From Davidsoniella eucalypti (Eukaryota; Ascomycota; Sordariomycetes; Microascales; Ceratocystidaceae), in the NCBI GenBank assembly GCA_004009845.1, contig RMBW01000016.1, positions 124,001 through 188,000 on the forward strand: a stretch of DNA of 64,000 bases, given 5' to 3'. Positions 11,641 through 22,224 of this stretch are shown piece by piece (positions within the stretch are counted from its first letter, which is position 1; every line of letters starts with the position of its first letter). A model generated the notes under the pieces. That model did not search any database. It was not told the DNA's origin and saw only the letters and a program-made list of their open reading frames with translations. A program made the position numbers and the translations under genes.

Positions 11641-11877
11641 AATGATGAGCTCCTCCTTCTACTTATATTTGACCTAGATAGCACCCTCGGTAGGGTTCAG
11701 CTTGATCAAGCCAATGTCAATGACCTAATTAATCTCAGGGTTGGCTTCAGCAGGCACATTGCGACGACGCCAGCTGGTTGACACAGGATTGCCGGTATCG
11801 ACGGTCAGCGAAGGACCCTTGATGGCAGAAACCAAAGCGGGAAGAGCCATAATGGCAGCAATGAAAGTAAAACGCAT
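11640..11877 (-). pseudogene. Small secreted protein, probably inactivated by stop codons
   Basis: From the ATG at 11877 the minus strand encodes MRFTFIAAIMALPALVSA, a typical signal peptide with a cleavable Ala-x-Ala-like end, then a short polar region to a stop at 11725-11727, for only 50 residues. A one-base shift just before that stop opens a frame whose next stops are TAGs at spots where glutamine codons would fit, after which protein-like residues continue. This is consistent with a longer small secreted protein that was lost by C-to-T changes plus a small indel. A functional 50-residue secreted peptide cannot be excluded. It belongs to no family that I recognise. Confidence 0.4.
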
Positions 11878-12684
11878 GCTGGCGGTTGGTGGAAGTGATG
11901 AAAAGAGCCGAAGGTGAAGAATGCGGAATGTGCAAGTTAAAGAATAGGATGATGCTGAAGTAATGATAGAAGGCAGGATGATGAAAAGCCTGGTGATGGA
12001 AGAAAAGTATAGTTGATATTGGTGTCCATTTGCTACTTTATATACTTGCTCATTGGCCATGATCAGGCTCACGTATCTCAAAATTAATAGAACTTATAGC
12101 TCAAAACCAGCGGTAAGCATCTGGACAAGGCGATCTTGAATTGTGAGCGAATTGTGAGCCCTGCTTTGGTCACACATCATCAGGCCTTGACTCTAATCAA
12201 GACATGATACTCTGTATAAAGCGACTTACATATTACAATGAACCTGGACACAGACAATTTTGGCTGCATTTAGTCCTTCTTCTGCTTCATTGACTTGTCC
12301 GCATCCATTCTAGACGCCTTCACCGAGTCTTCCTTATCTCGGCCAATGAAATACTTTGGAGGCCGAGGTTTCAATGCCAAGGTTGGACTACAACACTATA
12401 AGTGGCCATTTTTGGCAGGTCTGTTTTTTCCAGGTTTTTTAGAACCACTTGGTCCTCCATTTGGGAGCTTGGGACATAATGTAATTAAGTGCCTAAATAA
12501 CACTGATATTTCACAATTTATTGCAGATATATTTTAACCTACTAATTACATGAGGCCACATCATATAATGAAGTATAGAAAATCGATACATCAAAGGGTG
12601 CAACTACGTAGCATATATTCAAACTCAATATCAACTACATGTGTACTTAACATACTCTAAAAAAATAACCTGATATGACAAGAG
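11878..12684. other. Gene-free stretch upstream of the secreted-peptide relic
   Basis: The immediately upstream sequence of the relic lies here. An 80-codon frame at 12295-12537 has no recognisable motif. Confidence 0.3.
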
Positions 12685-13391
12685 AGAAAAGAATAAAGAA
12701 TAGCTTCCATATTCAAAAATACAGACAAGGGTTCCTCCAGGTCAATAATGCCAAGTACAGTATAGTATTTAGGCACCTTGTTGTCTCTATCTTTACAGTG
12801 TCTGCTTGGACCCCAACGTTGTTTTATTATACAGTAAAACAGCCAGCAGCTAATGCGGTGAAGATTGATATGTTATCTAACTGAGAAGCTATGACCATAT
12901 ATCATATTTACTACACAAATAACAATGATTAGTCCGATGCTGGTCACACCAGAAGCCTCAAGTTTGTTCCGAGTTTGCTGGGCCCAGAGTTTGCTAGGCC
13001 CGAGCAGCCTGGGGGTCGGAAGTACATCCTCCCATCCATGAATCTCTTAAGGCTGTATGTTTTCTAGTTCAAACAAGAACGCAATCTAATTATAAAAAAA
13101 TGAAAATTTCGTCAATGGCAGCACAATGAGATGAGTTCATACTTATGATAAACAGAATGAGTACCAGTACACTATTCTTTTAACATGAATTTTTTTATTT
13201 CATACCTTGATCAAATTTGCAGGTCTGTACGAAAAATCGACAGTGGTTCTTTCATCGTCGCATTACTTTTCATAGCTTCTTCTTTGTAATTGCATCGTGA
13301 TACACCTTACTGTTTAACAAATTATATAATATGTATTTGAATAAACTTCCCCTTTGTGACTGGTCCATGGGACATATACAATCCAAAATTG
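12685..13391. repeat. Diverged segmental duplication, copy 2 (partner 3121-3987)
   Basis: This copy is collinear with 3121-3987 but lacks about 150 bp of the middle. It ends at ATACAATCCAA and is followed by unrelated sequence, whereas in copy 1 the inverted-repeat element follows at the same word. Confidence 0.75.
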
Positions 13392-14880
13392 GTACAAAAT
13401 TTAGTTCATGAACTCGGCTTCCAGTCTTGCTATCATTAGTCTGTCTCGATTCACCAGCTTTTGTAGGTGCTCTTCTTTCATAGACACACCCGCAAGAAAA
13501 TCATCGATCCTCATCTCATGACATCAGACTACCTGGCTAAATATACAAACTGGGAAAGAATGGGATGTAGAGTATGATGGTCCTTTTGCCCAGAGTATTT
13601 CCATTTTCATCTCTTCATCAGGTTTCTTTCGATTGCTTTTGTACAGTCTGAATTCCGTTTTGTATTTTATCTTGCGCTTCACCTAACGGCGTCTATGATA
13701 CTTTAGTCCCCTCCAGGGCTAGCCCTACAACTAGGGTCAGAACCCTACTCAAGCAATTGCTACAAACCTTAACTACAAGCAAGATAGTCAAATAATCCTA
13801 AAACATTCATTACGAAAAGCAAACAATGAGGGCATTATGACTTAGCTAAAAACACGAAGTATAAAAGTACAGATAGGCAAAGAGCAAGCAGTCAACTAGA
13901 AGAATCACTTGTGCTCACAAGCACTCAAGTCCCAGCGAATCTATGAATTGATGTAATTGGGGTTTCTGACTGAATTCCGCAGGCTCGGCATAAAATCGTT
14001 GAGCCTGTACCGATAGTTTCTTACATGAACTGGATCCAAGCCAGCTTCTAGAAATTCTTGCTTCAGAGTGTTAAAAAAATCAAGAGGCTCGGTTTTAGAG
14101 TTTGAAGTCATAGTTAAGGCTGTTTTTTGGGGGCTAGTGGTCGTCAAAAGTGGAGAGTGCTGAATATGAAAAGCGGTGTACTACTTGTTTTCTCATGGTA
14201 GATACGTAGATAACATTAAGAACTCAAGTTAGACCCATAATTTCTTGAGCATCCCTGCTAAAGGCTGTAGCATAAAGTCTCTTGCCTTGACTTGTAGTGA
14301 TTGTGTGAGGTTTCTAGGCAAACATTAACTTGGAAGATATTCTTTAGAGAGAGTCTATGTTAGAGAATGGAATCTGCTTGACTTACGGTAACTTAAACAT
14401 TGCTAGAGTCAATAACGAATAAAGCATGCTTTGACTTTTGACATGACTGCGAGATACATACTCGGACACACTACCACCACATAGAGTAAGAGTAAGTAAC
14501 ATAGTAATATAGTTGTACAAGTAGTTTATGGTATCAATAAAAGCCGACTATAGCCAAGTCACTTGACTTGCTTTACCTAGGCAACTCGTACAAAGTCATG
14601 CGATAATTTATAATTTTTGGCCTTGTGCTCACAAGTCATCAAATCAGTATTTCAAAGGCACTAGAAACTTTGACGAAAGTCTCATCAGGCACATTATTTA
14701 CACAGGTGGTCACAACAAACTAGTTGTGCTATTGAGGTGTATAAAAGCTCTCATACTAGGTATAGATTAAGATGGCCTACCATAAAACACCTATGTCTTG
14801 ACAGTGGATCACATAATGGGTTTGACATCAATACTGCCCCCAGCATCGAATTCCTTCTCGGACATCAAACTTCTCGTTCA
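13392..14880. other. Gene-free stretch with one small unassigned frame
   Basis: A 68-codon minus-strand frame at 13941-14147 (FFNTLKQEFLEAGLDP) reads like protein but is isolated and unrecognised; it may be an exon relic. The remainder shows nothing supported. Confidence 0.3.
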
Positions 14881-15120
14881 GTTAATTTCATTAAATGATG
14901 ACCTTGTATTGGCTATGCCAGAGCGCTTCGTAAGGTTTCATAAGATTTCTTAAGGATGTTTTGTTCATCCTGTTCTGTTCCATTCTGTTCTGCTGTATAT
15001 TCTGTGATATCAAACTTTTTAGTACTTCACAAAAACATAAATACCTGTTTTCTCGTCTGTCCTGTTTTCTGGGGTTTCTCTCCTGTCCTTCCCCATGCCT
15101 GCAACCCTTTAAATACTCGT
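14881..15120 (+). repeat. Direct repeat copy 1 (partner 17817-18085)
   Basis: From GTTAATTTCATTAAATGAT through CAGTACTTCACAAAAACATAAATACCTG/T to CCTTCCCCAT the sequence matches 17817-18085 in the same orientation. The partner starts 68 bp after the stop of the intact gene at 16813-17749, so the repeat may be the 3' flank of a lost second copy of that gene. No coding remnant is evident upstream of this copy. Confidence 0.65.
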
Positions 15121-15203
15121 TTCTTTCATTTTGTTGTTGTTCTAGGGTATATAAGGGTTATCACCTAAGTTACTAATAGCATATGCTGATTCTTAACGTG
15201 TAG

Positions 15204-16352
15204 GAACCTTCCCTCCTACAACCCTCAGGGGGGGTACCTTTGAGTTTTCGGTGCCTCCTCCTTTGTCCAAAGACGAAAAATTCCCCTTCATCGTGGGTTT
15301 TTAAGAGCGACCAGCACATATCACCAATGTCGCTGTCCATTCTCTCGCATCTATTGATTTATTTCATGATGCTCCGTTTTGTGAGGCCTTGAGCCCGTTT
15401 CTTCCTCTCTCGAGGGTAATTCTCACCAACGATCGCCCACCCCCTTTTCTCTACACTTTTCGCGATCGCTGGTCTCCCGAGCCTCATCTCCGCTGCTCAG
15501 GAATTCACACTCACACTCGGAGGGCAACACTTTGAAGGTTCCAGTTGCCCGACATTTCCGGCTCTTCTTTTGTTGTGCTTTGCACTTCATTTGATCATGC
15601 CAAAACAAATTGTGATAGCTTCTCCTTGAGTCGCTCCCTCACAATGAAAACACTTTGGGTTTCCTCTGTGTTTTCTAACAACCCACCAGGGGGACGGCTG
15701 TGAAGAAAGTTTAGCTTAATGCTGCTTGACCTCCTCCCGATCCCCCGACACTGACCTCGCGATAGTTGTCTCCTTGAGCATCTCCCTCGCACCGGAGCAC
15801 TCTGGTCTTTTCCTTTGTGCCTACCAATCCCCGGCTCTTCTTGTGTTGTGCTTTGCACCTCATTTGATTATGCCAAAACAAACCTGTGATAGCTTCTCCT
15901 TGAGTCGCTCCCTCACAATGAAAACACTTTGGGTTTCCACTGTGTTTTCCAACAACCAACCAGGGGGACGGCTGTGAAGAAAGTTTAGCTTAATGCTGCT
16001 TGACCTCCTCCCGATCCCCCGACACCGACCTCGCGATAGTTGTCTCCTTGAGCATCTCCCTCGCACCCTGAGCACTCTGGTCTTTTCCTTTGTGTCTCAA
16101 ACAACCTGCTAGGTGGACAGTGAAGAAACAAGTTTAGCCAGGTTAGCGCTGCTTGTATTCTCCACTGCTTCCACCATGCGAAATTTGTTTTTTGCTTTCT
16201 GTGTTTTCTGTTTTGCTTTTTTAGTTTTAGTTCGAACCTCCACTATGGGGGGATCTTCGAGGACCATTAGGGTTTCTCGACGTCTAACGATCCACTAGGG
16301 TCGGATCCACGTGATCCACATAAAGACGTAAAACGATAAATAAATAAATAAA
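15204..16352 (+). mobile_element. Non-autonomous LINE derivative inserted in a solo LTR
   Basis: This 1149-bp insert is flanked by the 13-bp duplication TCTTAACGTGTAG (15191-15203 and 16353-16365). It ends in TAAATAAATAAATAAA. Its last 120 bp match the 3' end of the Tad1-like LINE at 61250-63138 (CTCGACGTCTAACGATCCAC, GGTCGGATCCACGTGATCCA, then a TAAA-rich tail). No reverse transcriptase remains. The left part, beginning GAACCTTCCCTCC, may be the LINE 5' region, making this an internally deleted copy. It holds a 273-bp tandem duplication. Confidence 0.75.
15558..16099 (+). repeat. 273-bp tandem duplication inside the LINE derivative
   Basis: Two near-identical units begin CCGGCTCTTCTT at 15558 and 15831 and both run through ATGAAAACACTTTGGGTTTCC and GGGGGACGGCTGTGAAGAAA to TGGTCTTTTCCTTTGTG. 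Differences are scattered single bases. Confidence 0.8.
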
Positions 16353-16688
16353 TCTTAACGTGTAGATTGATGACGATTGTGATTGTTCTCTAGTGATCTA
16401 ATGAGGGTAACGGTGCCTGCACACCGTTGCCTAAATACCTGATTCCCCGCCCATACGTGGGTGGTCACGTGACCGTGACCCACATAAGTACAGTGGCAAT
16501 ACCGCATTGTGGTATACAGACATTCTACTCAATATGGCCAAGTCGTGTTCATGCACCCCTCGAAGATCCCCCATAACGGAGGTCCGAACTAAAAACAGAA
16601 AACATATATTAATTTGGTTATTTGCTGACGTTGAACTCTTCATATAAGTCACGTGAGATTGTCTGCAATGCTGACGTAATAAATTGAT

Positions 16689-16694
16689 ATAAAG
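16689..16694 (+). promoter_or_regulatory. Possible TATA box
   Basis: TATAAA lies 119 bp before the ATG of the gene at 16813. Position and neighbours fit a core promoter, but no transcript start is known. Confidence 0.3.
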
Positions 16695-16812
16695 GTCGCA
16701 AAGTACGTACATTGCTAGCACCTTTCAACTTTCTTCCTATACTTCTATAAATACTATCAAACACTACTATACCCAACACCATAGAATTTCATCGCCACCG
16801 CTCACCATCGAT

Positions 16813-17749
16813 ATGTCACTCGAATCTCCTGCTTCGTCTATACCCTCATCACCAGAAACTCCAAATCGGTGCCTCCTGGACATCACCACAGACCTGACCG
16901 TCAAACTCCGATCCACCCAAGACTTATTCAAAGAACTTGACAGCATGCTAGAGGATTTTCTCATTGTTGAAGGTGAGATGTCTTGTTTAATTTTATTTGC
17001 AACTTTCTTTACTAATCCTATTTTTTTTAGATGTTTCGTCTGATCAATTCAGTGAAATTGAAAAGGCCAGGGATGCCCAAGGCAAGCGTTGGAGGTTCCA
17101 TTACCGTGCAGAACTCAAAACACTATTCATATCAATTCCAACTCATGTACATGAGGTATGTCATGCGAGTCTCTATCGTAGAATCTCAAATGAAATAAAT
17201 GATATGGGCCTGGGCCCTTATTGGAAGTCATTGGCTGATAAAACATTTTCTGGAGAATATGGTATTGGTGGTGATAGTGGGAAGGGTGAATCAAGTGGTG
17301 GTCCGCTACAAGGCCCTCATACCCAAAGATGGCCTACTCTCATGATTGAATCTGGCTATTGCCAGTCGCTGAGTCAGCTCAGAAGAAAAATGAGGTGGTG
17401 GTTTGACAAGTCAAGTCACCAGATCAAAATTGTTCTTCTTTCACATTTTGACCCTCGGACTATGAACATTACCATAGAAAGGTGGGAAGAGGAAGTGAGC
17501 CAAACCGGGCCTGATGCTACTGCAACCGGAGCTTCAAGCTGCATAGAGCCAGTACTGAAGCAAACCATCTCTCTCACGCTAAAGGGTCGTAAAGTTCATG
17601 AACCATACAATATAACTAGTGAGACATTGTTGTTGAAGTTTGAGCTGCTCTTCTTGAGAGACGCCGGTCCCTATGAAGCAGACTTAGTTCTTGATACCCT
17701 AGATCTAGATTACTTTGCATATCTTGTCTGGTATGAAGCTGAAAGTTAA
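16813..17749 (+). CDS. PD-(D/E)XK nuclease-fold-like hypothetical protein (292 aa, two exons)
   Basis: Exons 16813-16972 and 17031-17749 are joined across a 58-bp intron (GTGAGA donor, ACTAATC branch, TTTTAG acceptor) that falls inside a codon. The N-terminal third is polar. The centre carries PTLMIESG, then SQLRRKMRWWF, then QIKIVLL, a pattern that I associate with restriction-endonuclease-like domains of fungal hypothetical proteins: a Glu (E160), a helix, and a hydrophobic strand after a basic residue. No cleavage activity can be inferred safely, since a full acidic/Lys triad is not obvious. The gene is intact and lies between direct repeats and LTRs, which suggests mobility or duplication. 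The start was chosen as the first ATG of the exon that splices in frame. Alternative: a member of an unrelated fungal lineage-specific family. Confidence 0.6.
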
Positions 17750-17816
17750 ATAGCGTGTTACTTTGTATTTATAAATACACAGGCTTATGATTCTTTATTT
17801 GTGTTGGAGGTTGTGG

Positions 17817-18085
17817 GTTAATGTCATGAAATGATAATATTGTGTCAAGGCTAGGGATTATGCCAGGACCCTTCATGAGGTTTCACAAAGGTCCATAAAG
17901 CATGTGTTGCTCATTTTGTTTGATTCATTATGTGCTGCTTTACCTTGCTCTGTTTTATCCTGCTCTGCTGTATCTCTTAACATATGGTCTTTCAGTACTT
18001 CACAAACATAAATACCTATCTTCTCCTCTGTTCTGTTTCCTAGGGTTTCTCTTTCGTTTCCTTCCCCATACTTGCGACTCATTAA
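17817..18085 (+). repeat. Direct repeat copy 2, 3' of the nuclease-like gene
   Basis: Partner of 14881-15120. It begins 68 bp downstream of the TAA at 17747-17749 and so likely contains that gene's 3' flank. Confidence 0.6.
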
Positions 18086-18431
18086 CCTCGGAAAATTAGT
18101 CACATTTCTAGAATGATGTCTATTATGTATTGCAAAGTATTGTCAAGATATTCCAAGCCTTTTTTCCCAGATTGTTGCTGTAGTCCATGTGCAATTTGTG
18201 ATAGTGGCACATAACAACGACTGCATAGTCAGTTAGTTGTGCAGTTTTTTCTCTTTTTTTTCCTTTCATTCTCTTTTTATTATTATTATTTCGGTGTAAA
18301 AAGGGGTTGAGACTGAGGACAATAGAATATTGATCTACCATTAAATATACAAACATACTACTGCCTACTGGTACTTTGACGATTTTTGTTCTTTCTTTTT
18401 TCTTTTTTAAAAAACAAACCCCAAAAAACCA

Positions 18432-18550
18432 AGACGGTCCAGTGAGGGTTAACGGTGCCTGTTGCCTAAATACATGATTCTGCTGGTAAACGCCGCCTGT
18501 ACGCAGTCACGTGACCATGACCCACATACCTGCACTGTGGTATACAAACA
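18432..18550 (+). mobile_element. Fragment of the LTR family
   Basis: It contains the LTR core (AACGGTGCCTGTTGCCTAAATA, GTCACGTGACCATGACCCAC in diverged form) and the 3' terminus TATACAAACA. The 5' part is missing or too diverged to see. The next LTR starts 31 bp further on. Confidence 0.6.
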
Positions 18551-18580
18551 ATAAGTAAGTGACCTTTATATATGTATATG

Positions 18581-18741
18581 TGTGGGTATACAAGGGTTAT
18601 CACTTAAGTTACTAATAGCATATGCTGATTCTTAACGTGTGTAGTGATAATGATAGTGATTATGCCTGCACACCCGTCCGTACGTGGTCACGTGACTGTG
18701 ACCCACATACGGTGGCAATACCGCATTGTGGTATACAGACA
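18581..18741 (+). mobile_element. Solo LTR, 161 bp, with 5-bp target duplication
   Basis: It starts TGTGGGTATAC and ends GTATACAGACA, flanked by ATATG at 18576-18580 and 18742-18746. It is about 40 bp shorter than the copy at 2437-2637, missing part of the middle. It keeps the GTCACGTGAC palindrome. Confidence 0.85.
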
Positions 18742-19199
18742 ATATGGTATACTGTGACACTATTGAGCCCTATTGAAAGCAAGTAGGAGTTATAGCGTAA
18801 GTTTTACCCTTGTCTTAAAACTTATGTGACGAATACATAAAAAAAAGGTGATGCCGTAGATGAGTGTAGACGCCAAGATCAATCCACATGAATAGATTTA
18901 GCCACTAAATGGTTTAAGGAGACCAAAGATTTAACACGCTTCTCATAGTTGGAAATTTTGTATTAGTTGTCATTACTGGGATATATATGATGATTTCATG
19001 CCAACTATCAACAATTTTCCTCAAATCAAGCTTTCTATAAAAGATAATGGTGATCTCATTCAAACTAAGTTTAAACTGTTAGGTGCCGGATTAGAGAGCT
19101 CAAGATGCCAAAACTACCATGACAAGATCGAAGACAAACTCCTCAGCATGAATCCCGTATAATCCGTGGCTCAACCTCGTAATTTGACAAATTGGGTTG
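18742..19199. other. AT-rich stretch, perhaps the eroded N-terminal part of the NLR relic
   Basis: No P-loop or other recognisable motif is readable here, although protein-like words are hinted at close to the relic. Confidence 0.3.
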
Positions 19200-19640
19200 A
19201 TGTCAGGAGGACTTAATTTCGAACTTGATAATATTGATCTCGTTCCTAATACTGTCAACGACGCCTAGTCATTCTGCTGTGAATTCAACCTACGAACATA
19301 CTACAATATATTCTCCTTCTTCAAAATTTTGTTGGTGCTTAACGCCCACTGACAGTTGCCGATGCAATTAACCTAGAGCGACAATGTTCTACTTTCATTC
19401 AATATGCTACTGCTCCTTGCGATAATATTGAAGAGAGACTACGAAACTTATCAGGCCTTTTTGCTTTCATGAAGGAGTCTACAGTTTATCTTATACACCA
19501 AACAGCCAAGGAGTTCTTATTAGAGACTTCTATTCACACGATATAGCTCTTTCCTGTATTCCAACCGCGACTGAAGATATCTTATCCGAAGTTTGCTAGA
19601 TATCTTTCAATACCAGACGTACAGAACACATTGCAGTCTA
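19200..19640 (+). pseudogene. Decayed NACHT-type NLR fragment
   Basis: Short pieces in different frames follow the order seen at the end of fungal NACHT modules: VPNTVNDA (about 19243-19266), RPLTVADAINLE (from 19343), and GLFAFMKESTVYLIHQTAKE (about 19455-19510), followed by a leucine-rich end. YLIHQTAKEFL is a hallmark of ascomycete NACHT/ankyrin and NACHT/WD proteins. Stops and frame shifts separate the pieces and no P-loop is readable, so the gene is dead. In intact relatives the NACHT module binds nucleotide and acts as an oligomerising switch in non-self recognition and regulated cell death; that role is family knowledge only. Confidence 0.65.
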
Positions 19641-20829
19641 CTGGAGACAAGAAAAATAGTACTACATTTGGGACTGATAGAAATCCGTGGGTTGTTCGGT
19701 GAAATAGTTTGCAATTTGCAAAGTGGAAGAGGCTTTGAAAAACTTTATAACTCATTTGCCATCGAAGCTGTGCCCATCTAGCGTCCGGATGTGAGCAAGA
19801 TGTATAGAGGTTGAAGCCAAGAAGACTGACATTCTACCCAATTTTGCCCACATTGAATATGCCTCATAGATTCTAGCCACATAACAGGCATTATGTACCT
19901 TTTAAGGTTTGACTAGCTAGTATCATTCGCAAAGAAATATTCTTCCGACTATATCGCAGGAAAGCTTTTATGAATATAGCAGTAAAAAAAAGAGTGAAAT
20001 CTATTATAGTATCATCGTCATAATCTTCTTTAGCAGCTGCTGCCTTTCCTCTATAAATTCATGTGTCACATCCTACCAAGTCTGCGAAATACTTCATCCA
20101 GCATCTTGACTAACACCCGATTAGGAAAATATTTAATAGGGATGAACTATGGCGACTTGGCAGCTGACTGTGTATGGTGTGGTTAGCGACCCTAAACGCT
20201 AACCCTAACAAGCAGTACTCAGTTTAATAGTGGGGGCGGGGAAAGTTTCCCAGCCCCCAATTGATGCCCCTGATTGGGCGATAAGCAACAAGCATTGTGG
20301 GGCTAAAGCGTAGTTCCGATTCGCTTGATGAACAAGTCGCAGGTTGCCAAAGCTAGGAAGCCCTGCCGACAGAGATAACGCTTCTTTGAGCCCTGACTTA
20401 TCTATAGTGTAGCTGCAATGTACCCTTGTTTGGCTATGGCATGAGTTGTATATGTAAATGTCCTTGTGACCGAGTACTATCACTAAAAAAGCGCCTTGGC
20501 CTTTCCAGATTGCTTGTTCTTCTCATTGAGTTGGCACTGCATAGTTGCATATTGAGACGACAAGTTGACGCCGTAGCTATCATTCAGGGGGGATCTTTCT
20601 TCATTGGCATTTCTGATCACGGGTTCTAACTCGGTTCTTGTTTCTCTTTCCGTTTCTCTCATCTCCAATCTGCGATAAGCCCGCGATAAAATCGCCTCCA
20701 CATCTAGTCTCGTCGACTCATCCATCGTCATTGCCATACTCATCACCGCCATCAACACAAATAAGCACTCGGCTGTTCTTTCTCCGAACCACTCTTTCCC
20801 GTTTCTTTTAGCCACCCGTCTTCACCATA
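19641..20829. other. Intergenic stretch before the R3H gene
   Basis: The last 300 bp probably hold the promoter and 5' UTR of the gene starting at 20830. Nothing else is supported. Confidence 0.4.
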
Positions 20830-22224
20830 ATGCCTGCGCCTACCGATTACACACGCGTGCCTCCGCCAGCCTCGCTACGCTACGACTCCGATGATATCTG
20901 GGCCGCCGTGCCCACCACAACCCAGCCTCCCAGCATCACCGACACAAGCCAGAGCGGAAGCACCTGGGCTATCCCATCGGACCCACCGACGCCTTTGATA
21001 ACCAACGCCACCCCCGTCTCCGGCAACAACGCCCCAGTGGTTCTCGCCGTCCCTGCTGAGTCATCGCCCGCTGCCCCCATCAATATCGATACGTGGACTA
21101 CCCATGCACTGCAGTCGCTCAATATCTCGGTGGCCGCAACTGGCACCGGTGGTCCCCCTTTGAACATCCCCTTGCATGATACTCCGGCTGCATCACAGCT
21201 TCGGGCGAAACCGGTGCGCACTGCCACGGAACAGGCTGCAGAGAGATTACTTCCTCGTCGCGGCCCTCAGGTGCAGACGCAGCGAGATGCTCTACGCAAA
21301 CGCGAAGCTCTCCTGAAAGGCCAGGAGGGCAGTCGCGCTCGCCGGCGGTGGGAGAACAGTAAGTCTTGCTGTCTTGCTCTACATATATGAAATATCACTG
21401 ATGCTAACGACTTATGCCTTCAAAGACAATCTGGTTCATGTCCCCAATGTCCAGCCCCCTACTTCCGAGGATATGCTGCCCGGTGCTACTCACCGCATCA
21501 CCAACGTCCCGTACCAAGTCGCCATCCATTGGGATGCATCTAGTGACTCCCAGTTCCCCATCGCACTGTCCGAGCAGGCCGCGCTGAAAGCCTCCACTAC
21601 CGCCTTCGTGCGCAAGAGTCAACAACTGCGTTCCGGTCTTGCCACCGGCCTAGCCAAAGGTGAAGTTCCGCGCGACCTGCGCGAATCTGCAAAACGATCA
21701 CCCGCCGTACGTGGCTGGGTACGTGCCCTGGAAGAGCCGTTGCGCCGCTGGGTAGAGGACCAAAAGGACGCGCCTGGTGGTGTTTTGGAGGAAACAGATG
21801 CAGAGGAAAGTGGCCTGGAGACTGAAGACGAGGGCTGGGTCAAGGTCGATAAACGTCTGCTGTCTGGTGACAAGACCGCCATCGAGCACCCGACAATGGT
21901 GTTTGATGCTATTGGTAACGACGAGACTGCTGCATTCAAGTACGTATTACTATTATACCATCCCGTCATCTTTTATTTTCATGTATTTTTCTCTCTAACC
22001 GAGTTATTTCTTTTAGGCGTTGGCTAGCACATGCTATCTCAGACTACTATGGCCTGGAATCTCACTCTGTCACTTTGGACAACCCAACCCGCCGTGTCGT
22101 CTACGTCGGAGTTGGCGCTCCTGTTGATGAGAGCAAACAGAAAAAGAAGCGTAGAAAGCCTAAGATGCATGCCCGTCTAACTAAGTCAGATCTTCCTCGT
22201 CCTCTTTGGGAAGTTGTGTGTTAG
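20830..22224 (+). CDS. R3H domain protein with R3H-associated N-terminal domain (416 aa, three exons)
   Basis: Exons 20830-21358, 21426-21939 and 22017-22224 join in frame (GTAAGT and GTACGT donors, AAAG and TTAG acceptors). Residues 1-125 are proline/serine/threonine-rich. About 135-215 (RRGPQVQTQRDALRKRE to LVHVPNVQPP and PYQVAIHWD) resemble the R3H-associated N-terminal domain (Pfam R3H-assoc). A low-complexity acidic part follows. The R-x3-H signature RWLAH is completed exactly at the exon 2/3 junction, then HAISDYYGLES and RRVVYVG. The C terminus is lysine/arginine-rich (KQKKKRRKPK). R3H domains bind single-stranded nucleic acid; the target of this fungal family is not known to me. The ATG follows a pyrimidine-rich leader and is the first in frame. 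Confidence 0.85.

Larger units (their letters stand above)
15145..16522 (+). mobile_element. Solo LTR split by a later insertion
   Basis: 15145-15203 matches the first part of the LTR family (GGGTATATAAGGGTTATCAC to CTTAACGTGTAG) and 16353-16522 matches the rest, ending GTATACAGACA. Removing 15204-16352 and one 13-bp duplicate rebuilds a single LTR. TTCTA occurs at 15140-15144 and at 16523-16527, matching a 5-bp target duplication, although the first three LTR bases (TGT) seem lost. Confidence 0.75.

Noticed and set aside
20183..20210. CTAACCCTAACA-like words resembling telomere repeat
   Set aside because: Only about two imperfect units; not a telomere or a clear interstitial array.
20483..20815. 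110-codon minus-strand frame just upstream of the R3H gene
   Set aside because: It covers the leader and promoter of the R3H gene and starts 14 bp from its ATG; no motif supports it.
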